Assembly (NCBI RefSeq): GCF_002760655.1
Contig: NZ_PDOC01000002.1
Location: 248,001 to 312,000 of the forward strand
Reading direction: 5' to 3'
Origin: Massilia eurypsychrophila
GTDB taxonomy: Bacteria > Pseudomonadota > Gammaproteobacteria > Burkholderiales > Burkholderiaceae_D
Length of the DNA stretch: 64,000 nucleotides
In this document: piece after piece, positions 52,671 through 62,705 of the stretch
Position numbering within the stretch: the stretch's first letter is position 1
Layout of the letters: each line of letters begins with the position of its first letter
Position numbers and translations under genes: made by a program
Notes under the pieces: generated by a model
The model's database searches: none
Seen by the model: only the letters and a program-made list of their open reading frames with translations
What the model was told of the DNA's origin: nothing

Positions 52671-54983
52671 CTACCGCTGCGAAACGGCGTCCACCACGCA
52701 CAACGCAGTCATGTTAACGATCCGGCGCACCGTTGCGGACGGCGTCAGGATATGCACCGGTTTGGCGCAGCCGAGCAGCACCGGGCCGATCGCGATGCCG
52801 CTGCCGGCCGCCGTTTTCAGCAAGTTATAGGCAATGTTGGCGGCGTCGATGTTCGGCATCACCAGCAAGTTGGCGTCGCCCTTGAGCGTCGAGTTCGGCA
52901 TATTCTTGTCGCGCAGCGCCGAGTCGAGCGCGGCGTCGCCGTGCATTTCGCCGTCGACCTCCAGCTCCGGCGCGCGCTGCTGGATCAGCGCCAGCGCCGC
53001 GCGCATCTTGCGCGCCGACTCGGTGTTGGCCGAGCCGAAGTTCGAGTGCGACAGCAGGGCCGCGCGCGGCAGGATGCCGAAGCGATTCATTTCCTCGGCC
53101 GCCATCAGCGTGATCTCGGCGATCTGCTCGGCGTCGGGATTTTCGTTGACGTGGGTGTCGACGATGGCCAGCTGGCGCTCCGGCAGAATCAGGATGTTCA
53201 TCGCCGCATAGACGTTGGCGCCGGCGCGCTTGCCGAGCACCTGGTCAATGTAGTGCAAGTGCAGCCAGGTGGTGCCGAAGGTGCCGCAGATCATGCCGTC
53301 GGCGTGGCCCTTGTGGATCATCATCGCGCCGATCAGGCTGTGGCGACGGCGCATTTCCAGCTTGGCCCAGTCCTGCGTCACGCCCTTGCGCACCGCCATC
53401 TGGTAATACGTCTGCCAGTAGTCGCGATAGCGCTCTTCATGGTCCGGGTTGATGATGTCGAAATGCTCGCCGACCTTCAGGCGCAGGCCGAACTTCAAGA
53501 TGCGCTGCTCGAGCACGGCCGGACGGCCGATCAGGATCGGGCGCGCCAGGTTTTCGTCGACCACCACCTGCACCGCGCGCAGCACGCGCTCTTCTTCGCC
53601 TTCGGCGTAGACGATGCGCTTGAGCTCGATGGGGGTGCTCTTGGCAGTCTGGAACAGCGGCTTCATGAAGGTGCCGCTGCGGTAGACGAACTGCTGCAGG
53701 CTTTGGGCGTATGCCTGCAGGTCGGCGATCGGCCGGGTGGCGACGCCCGATTCGGCCGCCGCGCGCGCCACCGCCGGCGCGATGTGGGTCAGCAGGCGCG
53801 GATCGAACGGCATCGGAATCAGGTATTCCGGCCCGAACGACAGATTGTTGATGCCGTAGGTGGAGGCGACGATGTCGGACTGCTCGGCGTGCGCCAGGTC
53901 GGCAATCGCATACACGACAGCAATTTCCATCTCGCGCGTGATGGTCGTGGCGCCGCAGTCGAGCGCGCCGCGGAAGATGTACGGAAAGCACAGCACGTTG
54001 TTGACCTGGTTCGGATAGTCCGACCGGCCAGTCGCCATGACGGCGTCGTCGCGCACGGCCTTGACTTCTTCCGGCAGGATTTCCGGCGTCGGGTTGGCCA
54101 GCGCGAGGATCAGCGGCCTGGCCGCCATCTGGCGCACCATGTCCGGCTTGAGCACGCGGCCGGCCGACAGGCCGAGGAAGATGTCGGCGCCGGCGATGAC
54201 TTCAGCGAGCGTGCGCGCCGAAGTCTCCTGGGCAAAGCGCGCCTTGTCCGGGTCCATCAGCTCGGTGCGGCCCTTGTAGACCACGCCGGCCAGGTCGGTG
54301 ACGGTGATGTTCTCGATTGGGAAGCCGAGGTCGACCAGCAGCTCGAGGCAGGCCAGCGCCGCCGCGCCGGCGCCCGACACCACCAGCTTGCATTCCTTCA
54401 GGTCCTTGCCGCAGACCTTGACGCCGTTGATGATGGCGGCGCAGACGATGATCGCGGTGCCATGCTGGTCGTCGTGGAACACCGGGATGTTCATCCGCTC
54501 GCGCAGTTGGCGCTCGATGTAGAAACACTCGGGCGCCTTGATGTCTTCGAGGTTGATGCCGCCGAAGGTCGGCTCGAGCGAGGCGATGATGTCGACCAGC
54601 TTGTCAGGATCGTTTTCGTTGATCTCGATGTCGAACACGTCGATGCCGGCAAATTTCTTGAACAGCACGCCCTTGCCTTCCATCACCGGCTTCGACGCCA
54701 GCGGGCCGATATTGCCCAGGCCAAGCACGGCGGTGCCGTTGGTGATGACCGCAACCAGGTTGCCGCGCGCCGTATACTTATAGGCATTCGCAGGGTCGGC
54801 GACGATTTCTTCGCACGGCGCCGCTACCCCCGGCGTATAGGCCAGCGCGAGGTCGCGCTGGTTGAGCAGTTGCTTGGTCGGCGCGATGCTGATCTTTCCC
54901 GGCCGTGGCGTCTCGTGGTACTCGAGTGCGGCAATCCGAAGTTGTTGACGCAGTTCTTCTTTTTTCTCAGATGACGAATCCAT
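52671..54983 (-). CDS. maeB: NADP-dependent malic enzyme with phosphotransacetylase-like domain
   Basis: A 770-residue two-domain protein. The malic-enzyme part (about 1-430) has [56 protein letters not shown] and [14 protein letters not shown] (NADP fold). The C-terminal part (about 445-770) is a phosphotransacetylase-like regulatory domain that binds acetyl-CoA in E. coli MaeB. It oxidatively decarboxylates malate to pyruvate, supplying NADPH. The length is normal. Divergent from rubrerythrin. Confidence 0.97.
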   Translation of the reverse strand: MDSSSEKKEELRQQLRIAALEYHETPRPGKISIAPTKQLLNQRDLALAYTPGVAAPCEEIVADPANAYKYTARGNLVAVITNGTAVLGLGNIGPLASKPVMEGKGVLFKKFAGIDVFDIEINENDPDKLVDIIASLEPTFGGINLEDIKAPECFYIERQLRERMNIPVFHDDQHGTAIIVCAAIINGVKVCGKDLKECKLVVSGAGAAALACLELLVDLGFPIENITVTDLAGVVYKGRTELMDPDKARFAQETSARTLAEVIAGADIFLGLSAGRVLKPDMVRQMAARPLILALANPTPEILPEEVKAVRDDAVMATGRSDYPNQVNNVLCFPYIFRGALDCGATTITREMEIAVVYAIADLAHAEQSDIVASTYGINNLSFGPEYLIPMPFDPRLLTHIAPAVARAAAESGVATRPIADLQAYAQSLQQFVYRSGTFMKPLFQTAKSTPIELKRIVYAEGEEERVLRAVQVVVDENLARPILIGRPAVLEQRILKFGLRLKVGEHFDIINPDHEERYRDYWQTYYQMAVRKGVTQDWAKLEMRRRHSLIGAMMIHKGHADGMICGTFGTTWLHLHYIDQVLGKRAGANVYAAMNILILPERQLAIVDTHVNENPDAEQIAEITLMAAEEMNRFGILPRAALLSHSNFGSANTESARKMRAALALIQQRAPELEVDGEMHGDAALDSALRDKNMPNSTLKGDANLLVMPNIDAANIAYNLLKTAAGSGIAIGPVLLGCAKPVHILTPSATVRRIVNMTALCVVDAVSQR

Positions 54984-55185
54984 GCTTGCTGCCTTCCTGT
55001 TGGTACGCGGGGACTAACGATTTTATCAGAATGACTGTTTCAACAAGCCATCGCCCTTTTATATATCCCCGAAATGGCAAAAACTATCGCTGCGATGGTA
55101 ACGATCAATTTCACGCATGATCGGTTTAACGCTATCATTTATTACATACCGATTGAATTAATCAATGATCACCCAGGAGAGCTAC

Positions 55186-55686
55186 ATGTCCAACCAGCCA
55201 AAATCCGTCACCATCGAAAATCTCGAAGCCGCCTTTGCCGGCGAATCGATGGCGCACATCAAGTACCGCTACTTCGCCAAGCTGGCGCGCGCCGCCGGCG
55301 CGATCGAAGTCGCTGAAGCGTTCGAAGCGACTGCCGACCAGGAAGTTCAGCATGCCTTCGGCCACCTCGATTTGCTGTACCCGAAGGACAAGATGACGCC
55401 GGCGCGCTCGCTGGAAATTGCCATCGAGGGCGAAACGTACGAGTACACCGAGATGTACCCGAAGTTCCGCCATCTGGCGATCGAAGAAGGCAACAGCGCC
55501 GCCGTGGCCGAATACGACGAGCAGATCGAGGAGTCCAAAGTGCACGCCGCGCAATTCAAGCGCACGCTCGAAATTGCCGCCAAGCGCTTCGCCGCGCTGG
55601 CCAATGTCGAAGAACGCCATGCGAACCATTACAAGGCCGCCCTCGACAAGCTCAACGCCGCTGCCGAACCAGCCACTACAATTTAA
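55186..55686 (+). CDS. Rubrerythrin, diiron domain only
   Basis: A 166-residue four-helix diiron protein. The ligands are in [52 protein letters not shown] and [13 protein letters not shown] (Glu and ExxH pattern). The usual C-terminal rubredoxin domain is absent and is instead encoded by the next gene. It reduces peroxide with electrons from rubredoxin. The ATG at 55186 follows AGGAGAG. A 202-base AT-rich divergent promoter region separates it from maeB. Confidence 0.93.
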   Translation: MSNQPKSVTIENLEAAFAGESMAHIKYRYFAKLARAAGAIEVAEAFEATADQEVQHAFGHLDLLYPKDKMTPARSLEIAIEGETYEYTEMYPKFRHLAIEEGNSAAVAEYDEQIEESKVHAAQFKRTLEIAAKRFAALANVEERHANHYKAALDKLNAAAEPATTI

Positions 55687-55711
55687 TCCATTACGACAAC
55701 AAGGACTACCC

Positions 55712-55876
55712 ATGAAAACCTACCAGTGCATCGTTTGCGGCTTCATCTACGACGAAAGCGTCGGCATGCCGGCCGAAGGCATTGCCGCCGGCACCCGCTG
55801 GAGCGACATTCCGGACGACTGGGCCTGCCCGGATTGCGGCGTGGCCAAGTCCGACTTCGAGATGGTGGAACTGTAA
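55712..55876 (+). CDS. Rubredoxin
   Basis: A 54-residue iron protein: two CxxC knuckles, [10 protein letters not shown] and [12 protein letters not shown], bind one iron through four cysteines; the middle [11 protein letters not shown] is the usual hydrophobic loop. It carries electrons from the reductase encoded next to the rubrerythrin encoded before. It is 25 bases after rubrerythrin and one base before the reductase gene, so this is a three-gene operon. A longer frame overlaps it but has no signature. Confidence 0.97.
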   Translation: MKTYQCIVCGFIYDESVGMPAEGIAAGTRWSDIPDDWACPDCGVAKSDFEMVEL

Positions 55877-55877
55877 G

Positions 55878-57077
55878 ATGACGGCGCCGCTTCCTGTTGT
55901 GATCGTCGGCGCCGGCATGGCCGCCTATGCCGTCGCGCGCGAGTTCCGCAAGCTCGACAAGGCTACCCCGCTGCTGATCGTCGCCGGCGACGGCGGCGGC
56001 TCCTACGCCAAGCCGATGCTGTCGAACGCCTTCGCCCTCGGCAAGGCGGCCGCGCAGCTGCTGTCGCACAGCGCCGAACAGATGGCCGCCACGCTCGACG
56101 CCCGCATTCTCACGCGCACCGCCGTCACCGCGATCGACAGCGCGGCGGCCGTGATCGAGACGGCGCAGGGCGAGCGCATCGGCTACCGCCAGCTGGTGCT
56201 GGCGCTCGGCGCGCAGCCGATCCGGCTGGCGATCGACGGCGACGCCGCCGCCGACATCCTGTCGGTCAACCACCTGGACGACTACGCCCTGATGCGCGAG
56301 CGCCTGGCGGCGCTGGGCCGGCCGGCGCGGGTCGCCATCCTTGGCGCCGGCCTGATCGGCTGCGAATTTGCCGACGACCTGGTTGCCGGCGGCCACCAGG
56401 TCACCTTGATCGATCCGAACGCGCGTCCACTGGCGATGCTGGCCGCACCGGCGCTGTCGGCGGCGCTGGAACAGGCATGGGCGGCGCTGCCGATCGCGCT
56501 CAGGCTGGGCACCACCGCCACCGGCGTGCGGCGCGGCGCTGAAGGCCTGGTCGTCAGCCTGGCCGATGGATCGAGCGTCGACGCCGACCTGGTGCTGTCG
56601 GCGGTCGGATTGCGGCCGTCGATCGCGCTGGCGCAGGCGGCAGGCCTGGCGACGGCGCGCGGCATCGTCATCGACAGTTTCGGCGCCACCAGCGCCCCGG
56701 GCGTCTATGCGCTGGGCGACTGCGCCGAATACAACACCGCCAGTGGCGGCGCGGTGATGCCGTACATTGCGCCGATGCTGGCGGCGGCGCGCGCGATCGG
56801 CGCCACGCTGGCCGGCACGCCGACACCGATCGACCTGAAGGCCGACGCGGTGCTGGTCAAGACGCCAAGCTGCAAGCTGGCGCTGGCGCCGCCGCCGCAC
56901 GGCAGCCGCGGCGAATGGGTCAGCGCGCTGGACGGCGAGCGCACGATCGCCCGCTTTGTCGACGAGCATGGTCTGGTGCGCGGGTTCGGCCTGTCGCTGC
57001 ATACGCCGGCGCTGCGCCAGTCGCTGCTGGCCGAGGTAGGGGCCAGACCCGGGGGCAGACCGGGGGGCAGCCCCTGA
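55878..57077 (+). CDS. Rubredoxin reductase, FAD-dependent
   Basis: A 399-residue flavoprotein. The FAD motif is PVVIVGAGMAAYAVAREFRK, followed by SYAKPMLSNAFALGK, the second dinucleotide fold RVAILGAGLIGCEFADDL, and the FAD-closing GVYALGDCAEYN. It passes electrons from NAD(P)H to rubredoxin and on to rubrerythrin, a peroxide-reducing chain. The last residues (ARPGGRPGGSP) come from three tandem 11-13-base repeats and are probably recent. The start at 55878 is one base after the rubredoxin stop. Confidence 0.93.
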   Translation: MTAPLPVVIVGAGMAAYAVAREFRKLDKATPLLIVAGDGGGSYAKPMLSNAFALGKAAAQLLSHSAEQMAATLDARILTRTAVTAIDSAAAVIETAQGERIGYRQLVLALGAQPIRLAIDGDAAADILSVNHLDDYALMRERLAALGRPARVAILGAGLIGCEFADDLVAGGHQVTLIDPNARPLAMLAAPALSAALEQAWAALPIALRLGTTATGVRRGAEGLVVSLADGSSVDADLVLSAVGLRPSIALAQAAGLATARGIVIDSFGATSAPGVYALGDCAEYNTASGGAVMPYIAPMLAAARAIGATLAGTPTPIDLKADAVLVKTPSCKLALAPPPHGSRGEWVSALDGERTIARFVDEHGLVRGFGLSLHTPALRQSLLAEVGARPGGRPGGSP

Positions 57078-57111
57078 GGCACGGGCTTCGCGGTGCAAGG
57101 TACAATTGCCC

Positions 57112-58080
57112 ATGCTCTCCGAATTTGACCTGATCAAGCAGTACTTCGCGCGCGCGCGGCCATCGCGCGCCACCCTCGGCATCGGCGACGACTGCGCACT
57201 GCTCACGCCCGGCGTCGGCGCCCAGATGGCAATTTCGTCCGACATGCTGGTCGAGGGCCGCCACTTTTTCGCCGGCGCCGACGCGTGCATGCTGGGCCAC
57301 AAATGCCTGGCGGTGAACCTGTCGGACCTGGCGGCAATGGGCGCCAGGCCGGTGGCCTTCACGCTGGCGCTGGCGCTGCCTGAAGCCAACCCTGCCTGGT
57401 TGGAAGGTTTTTCGCGCGGGCTGTTCGCGCTGGCCGACGCCTTCGACTGCGAACTGATCGGCGGCGACACCACCAAGGGCCCGCTGACCATCTGCATCAC
57501 CATCTTCGGCGAACTGATGCCCGGGCAGGCCTTGCGGCGCGACGCCGCCAAAGTGGGCGACGATGTCTGGATCTCCGGCACGCTGGGCGACGCCCGGCTG
57601 GCGCTGGCCGGCTACCGCGGCGAATGCGCGCTCGATCCCGCCAGCTTGCAGCTTGCCAGCGCGCGCATGCACGCGCCGACGCCGCGTGTGGCGCTCGGCC
57701 GCGCGCTGGCCAGCGGCGCGCTGGCGCACGCCGCGCTCGACATCTCGGACGGGCTGGTGGGCGACCTCGGACACATCCTGGCCGCATCGAATGTCGGCGC
57801 CACGCTCGACGCCGATGCGCTGCCGGCCGGCCCGGTGCTGGCGGGCCAGGACCGGGCGCTGCGGCGCCGCTTCAGCGCCGCCGGCGGCGACGACTACGAA
57901 CTGTGCTTCACGGCGGCGCCCGAACAGCGCGCCGCCATCGCGGCCGCGGCGGCCCGATGCGGCACCGCCGTCACCCGCGTCGGCATCATCGACGCTGGCC
58001 GCGGCCTGCGCTTCGTCGATGCCGCCGGCGCACCACTGAACCTGCAACTGGCCGGTTTCGACCATTTCGCCAGCGACTAG
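57112..58080 (+). CDS. thiL: Thiamine-monophosphate kinase
   Basis: A 322-residue ATP-dependent kinase that makes thiamine diphosphate. Signatures are SEFDLIKQYFARA, GIGDDCALL (Mg/ATP), SSDMLVEGRHFF, VNLSDLAAMGARPVAFTLAL, ELIGGDTTKGPL, DISDGLVGDLGHIL and SAAGGDDYELCFTA. The ATG at 57112 is preferred over a TTG two codons upstream. It is followed 13 bases later by pncC; pgpA, which often lies between them in proteobacteria, is absent. Confidence 0.96.
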   Translation: MLSEFDLIKQYFARARPSRATLGIGDDCALLTPGVGAQMAISSDMLVEGRHFFAGADACMLGHKCLAVNLSDLAAMGARPVAFTLALALPEANPAWLEGFSRGLFALADAFDCELIGGDTTKGPLTICITIFGELMPGQALRRDAAKVGDDVWISGTLGDARLALAGYRGECALDPASLQLASARMHAPTPRVALGRALASGALAHAALDISDGLVGDLGHILAASNVGATLDADALPAGPVLAGQDRALRRRFSAAGGDDYELCFTAAPEQRAAIAAAAARCGTAVTRVGIIDAGRGLRFVDAAGAPLNLQLAGFDHFASD

Positions 58081-58093
58081 AAAAGGACACGCC

Positions 58094-58576
58094 GTGACGA
58101 ACGACATCATCGATCTTGCCGCGCGCGTCGGCCGGGCCCTGCAGGCGAAGCAGCTGACGCTGTGCACGGCCGAATCGTGCACCGGCGGCGGCGTGGCGCA
58201 GGCCATCACCGAAGTGGCCGGCTCCAGCGCCTGGTTCGACCGCGGCTTCGTTACCTACTCGAACGCGGCGAAGGAGCAGATGCTGGGTGTGGCGCCGGCG
58301 CTGCTGGAGCAACATGGCGCCGTCAGCGAGGAAGTGGCGGCGGCGATGGCCAGCGGCGCACTGGCCAACAGCGGCGTGCAGGTGGCGCTGTCGACCACCG
58401 GCATTGCCGGCCCCGGCGGCGCGGTGCCCGGCAAGCCGGTCGGCACCGTCTGTTTCGGCTGGGCCATCGGCAACAACGTGCACACCGAACGCCTGGTGTT
58501 TGGCGGCGACCGCGGCGCGGTGCGCGCGCAGACCGTCGTGCATTCGCTGCAGCGTCTGCTTGAGTTGCTTGAATAA
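58094..58576 (+). CDS. pncC: Nicotinamide-nucleotide amidohydrolase PncC (CinA C-domain)
   Basis: A 160-residue stand-alone CinA C-terminal domain. The active-site region is TLCTAESCTGGGVAQAITEV, then FDRGFVTYSNAAKEQMLGV, HGAVSEEVAAAMASGAL and STTGIAGPGGAVPGKPVGTV. It hydrolyses NMN to nicotinate mononucleotide in NAD salvage. It starts at GTG 58094, in an apparent operon with thiL. Confidence 0.95.
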   Translation: MTNDIIDLAARVGRALQAKQLTLCTAESCTGGGVAQAITEVAGSSAWFDRGFVTYSNAAKEQMLGVAPALLEQHGAVSEEVAAAMASGALANSGVQVALSTTGIAGPGGAVPGKPVGTVCFGWAIGNNVHTERLVFGGDRGAVRAQTVVHSLQRLLELLE

Positions 58577-58577
58577 G

Positions 58578-59456
58578 GTGCGCGTCCTCGCCCGCTTCGC
58601 CGCGGCCTGGCTGCTGCTGCCGGCCGCCGTTGCGGCAGAGCCGGCGTCTAGCGTCACCGTCTACGCCGCCGGCGACATCGCCCGTTGCGCCGAGGGCGAC
58701 CCGGCGCGCTCGGGCGCGGCCGCCACCGCCGACCTGATCGTCAGCGGCCTGATCGCCGATCCGAAGGCGGCCGTGCTGATGCTGGGCGACGCCACCTACC
58801 CGGTCGGCGCGCCGGCCGAATTTACCGACTGCTACGCGCCAACCTGGGGCCGCTTCAAGAGCCGCACCTGGCCCACGCCCGGCAACCACGAGTACGCCAC
58901 CAAGGGCGCGGCCGGCTATTTCGGCTACTTCGGCGCTGCCGCCGGGCCAGGCTACTACAGTTTTCAGCTCGGCCACTGGCGCGTGTATTCACTCAACAGC
59001 AACCTCGGCAAGACCGAACACGCGGCCCAGCTGGCGTGGTTGCGCGGCGAGCTGGCGCGTCGGCCGACACGCTGCACCCTCGCGTACTGGCACCACCCGC
59101 TGTATAGTTCCGGGATGCATGGCAGTTTTGCGCGCATGAAGGACGCCTGGCAGGTGCTGTATCAGGCCGGCGCCGAGCTGGTGCTGGGCGGCCACGACCA
59201 CACCTACGAACGCTTCGCGTCACAGGACGCCGATGGCCGGCGCAAAGACGCAAGCGGCATCCGCCAGTTCGTGGTCGGTACCGGCGGCGCGTTTGCCACG
59301 CCGCTGAAGTGGCCGCTCCCCAACAGCCAGGCGAGCGACGCCAACCGTTACGGCGTGCTGAAGCTGGTGCTGGGCGCCGACAGCTACGCGTGGGAATTTC
59401 TCGACGCGGCGGCGGATGGTCCGCGGCTCGACCGCGGCACGGCGCGCTGCCACTGA
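58578..59456 (+). CDS. Secreted metallophosphoesterase
   Basis: A 292-residue protein. A signal peptide (VLARFAAAWLLLPAAVAAEP) precedes a calcineurin-like phosphoesterase fold: VYAAGDIARC, LMLGDATYPVG (metal D), TWPTPGNHEYATKG (NHE), YWHHPLYSSG and LGGHDHTYERF (GHDH). It should be a periplasmic or surface phosphatase of the purple-acid-phosphatase-like type; the substrate is unknown. It starts at GTG 58578, one base after the pncC stop, so it is probably cotranscribed. Confidence 0.9.
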   Translation: MRVLARFAAAWLLLPAAVAAEPASSVTVYAAGDIARCAEGDPARSGAAATADLIVSGLIADPKAAVLMLGDATYPVGAPAEFTDCYAPTWGRFKSRTWPTPGNHEYATKGAAGYFGYFGAAAGPGYYSFQLGHWRVYSLNSNLGKTEHAAQLAWLRGELARRPTRCTLAYWHHPLYSSGMHGSFARMKDAWQVLYQAGAELVLGGHDHTYERFASQDADGRRKDASGIRQFVVGTGGAFATPLKWPLPNSQASDANRYGVLKLVLGADSYAWEFLDAAADGPRLDRGTARCH

Positions 59457-59484
59457 AGCAAACAGACTACTCATTGGAGCATTG

Positions 59485-60213
59485 ATGCAAAACACGGTTC
59501 ACTTCATCCTGCAGGGCAAGGGCGGCATCGGCAAGACGCTGGTGTCGACAATCCTCGCGCAGTGGCTTGCCGGCCAGGACGAGCTGCCGCTGCGCTGCTA
59601 CGACACCGACCAGGAAAACGCCACCTTCTCGCGCTACAAGGCGATGAACGTGAAGCACGTGCCGGTGATGACCGATACCCGCAACATCGACCCGAAGCGC
59701 TTCGACGCGCTGATGATCGACTTGTTAGAGACTGACGGCAACTGCGTCGTCGACAACGGCGCCAACACCTTTTCGCCGCTGATGGGCTACCTGCTGGAGA
59801 ACGACTGCTTCGCGATGCTGCAGGAATCGGGCCGCAAGGTCTACATCCACACCATCGTCGGCGGCGGCGACACCCTGCACGACACGGCGATGGGCTTCGT
59901 GTCGACCGCGAAGTCGACCAACGTGCCGCTGGTGCTGTGGGAGAACGAGCACTTCGGCCTGCTGCAGTCGGCCAGCGGCAAGATCTTCACCGAGTCGCAC
60001 ACCTATGAAGACAATGCCGCGCGCGTCGTCGGGCGCGTGGTGCTGTCGCAGCGCAATGCCGATACCTTCGGCGCCGACATCAAGAAGATGAACATCGCCC
60101 GCATGACGGTCGAGGAAGTGCGCGCCAGCGACAAGTTCAACGTGATGGAAAAGCAGCGCATCAAGGTCGTGTTCCGCGACCTGTTCGAGCAGCTCGACAA
60201 GGTCACCTGGTAA
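59485..60213 (+). CDS. TraL-like ParA-type ATPase
   Basis: A 242-residue P-loop protein: FILQGKGGIGKTLVSTILAQ (deviant Walker A, residues 11-18), YDTDQENATFSRYKAMNV (Asp of the A' box), VVDNGANTFSPLMGYLLEN and IHTIVGGGDTLHDTAMGFVS. These match TraL of IncP-type plasmids segment by segment, where TraL is an accessory ATPase of the conjugation region. The partner TraM-like gene follows after six bases. No relaxase, mating-pair or plasmid genes are nearby. The role in this chromosome is unknown. Confidence 0.75.
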   Translation: MQNTVHFILQGKGGIGKTLVSTILAQWLAGQDELPLRCYDTDQENATFSRYKAMNVKHVPVMTDTRNIDPKRFDALMIDLLETDGNCVVDNGANTFSPLMGYLLENDCFAMLQESGRKVYIHTIVGGGDTLHDTAMGFVSTAKSTNVPLVLWENEHFGLLQSASGKIFTESHTYEDNAARVVGRVVLSQRNADTFGADIKKMNIARMTVEEVRASDKFNVMEKQRIKVVFRDLFEQLDKVTW

Positions 60214-60219
60214 GCGGCC

Positions 60220-60705
60220 ATGGACCAGCAAAAACTGCGCACCCTGGTGTTTGAAAAGACCGGCGTCAAGATCGATGTCGACGACCCGGTGTTCGCGCTG
60301 GTGGCGCTCAACGAGGCGGTGCTGGCCGAAGCGGTCGAGCGTCACGTCGCGCTGCTCGACGACGCCACCGCCGAACTGGCCGGGCGGCTGCGCGACAGCG
60401 GCATCAGCGTATCATCGGCATCATCGGCATCACTATCAACACCGGCGGCGGCGGCTGCCGCGCCCGTCACCGCCGAAAAGCGCACGATCGCGATCGCCGG
60501 CGCCGCGGCCTTGCTGGGCGCCGTGCTGGTGCTGCTGGGCCAGGCGCTCTTGTTCCGGCCGGCGCCGGCGCCGATCGTGCAGACGAAGGAACTGAGCGAC
60601 GAGCAAGCAAGCGCGCTGCGCAACGGCGAAAAGCTGGCCAGGATCGTCCAGAAGCTCGACGCCAAGACGCGCGACAAGATCCAGGCCGAACTGCAAAAGC
60701 CCTGA
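60220..60705 (+). CDS. TraM-like single-span protein
   Basis: A 161-residue protein. The N-terminal part (FEKTGVKIDVDDPVFALVAL, NEAVLAEAVERHVALLDDAT) resembles IncP TraM, which also has DDPV and NE motifs. A Ser/Ala linker and a membrane span (IAIAGAAALLGAVLVLLGQA) follow, then a cytosolic or periplasmic tail. It is coupled to the TraL-like gene (six-base gap), and the ATG at 60220 fits that order. The membrane span suggests that the pair forms an ATPase-membrane complex. Confidence 0.65.
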   Translation: MDQQKLRTLVFEKTGVKIDVDDPVFALVALNEAVLAEAVERHVALLDDATAELAGRLRDSGISVSSASSASLSTPAAAAAAPVTAEKRTIAIAGAAALLGAVLVLLGQALLFRPAPAPIVQTKELSDEQASALRNGEKLARIVQKLDAKTRDKIQAELQKP

Positions 60706-60728
60706 ACACTGAACGGAACAAAGCACGC

Positions 60729-61741
60729 ATGAGCAACAACCACGATCACGACCACGATCACGATCACGATCATCATGACCACGGCCAGGCCACCAAGAGC
60801 GCGCCGAAGCATGATCACGATCACGACCACGGCCATGGCGGCCACGGCCACCACCACCAGATCGATCCGGACGGCAACCAGCGTGCATTCGCGCTGGCCA
60901 TCAGCCTGAACATCGTGTTCGTCGCCGTCGAATTCAGCTACGGCTTCATCGCCAATTCGACCGCGCTGATGGCTGACGCCGGCCACAACCTGTCCGACGT
61001 GCTCGGCCTGGCGCTGGCGTGGGGCGCGGCGATCCTGGCCAAGCGCGCGCCGAACCGCAACTTCACCTACGGCCTGCGCAGCTCGTCGATCCTGGCCGCG
61101 CTCGGCAACTCGCTGCTGTTGATGCTGGCGTGCGGCGCGATCGGCTGGGAAGCAGTGCAGCGCTTCAGCGCGCCGGCGCCGGTGGCCGGCTGGACGGTGA
61201 CGATCGTCGCGCTGGTCGGGGTGGTGATCAATGGTGTCTCGGCCTGGCTGTTCATGGCCGGCAGCAAGCACGACCTGAACATTCGCGCCGCCTACCAGCA
61301 CATGGCGGCCGATGCCGCCATCTCGCTCGGCGTGGCGGTGGCCGGCGTGGCCATCATGTACAGCGGCTGGAGCTGGATCGATCCGGCCGTCAGTATCGCC
61401 ATCGTCGTGCTGATCGCGTTGTCGACCTGGTCGCTGCTGCGCGAATCGCTGCGCATGGTGCTGGCCGGCGTGCCGGCCAATGTCGATCCGCACAAGGTGA
61501 GGGAATTTTTGCAGCAGCAGCCGGGCGTGTCGGAAACGCACGACCTGCACATCTGGGCGATGAGCACCACCGAAACGGCGCTAACGGCGCACCTGGTCAT
61601 GCCCGACGGCTATCCGGGTGACCAGCACATCGACGACATCGTCGCCCACCTGAAAGCAGAGTTCAAGATTCATCACTGCACCTTGCAGATCGAACAGGGA
61701 ACCACCACCCACGGCTGTTCCCTGCACGGCCAGGCGGCGCA

Positions 61742-61745
<4 letters not shown>
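60729..61745 (+). CDS. Cation diffusion facilitator (zinc exporter)
   Basis: A 338-residue CDF protein. The first 45 residues are rich in His-Asp repeats ([30 protein letters not shown]), a metal-buffering arm. Six membrane spans follow with the zinc-site motifs [20 protein letters not shown] and [12 protein letters not shown], and a C-terminal metal-binding domain (CTLQIEQG). It is a Zn2+/H+ antiporter of the ZitB/CzcD type. Its stop shares CTAG with that of cysK on the other strand. It lies 23 bases after the TraM-like gene and may share its transcript. Confidence 0.93.
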
Positions 61746-62674
<929 letters not shown>

Positions 62675-62705
62675 GCTGTGCCTCCCGCTGGTTTAGTTGT
62701 CGAGC

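Noticed and set aside
55100-55170. Operator-like inverted repeats (GATCA..TGATC, ATTGA..TCAAT) before rubrerythrin
   Set aside because: The arms are only five bases long in AT-rich sequence and do not match a known regulator pattern; chance is likely.
60740-60850. Repeated CAYGAY units as a possible tandem-repeat locus or CRISPR-like array
   Set aside because: They are the codons of the His-Asp-rich N-terminal arm of the CDF transporter; there are no spacers.
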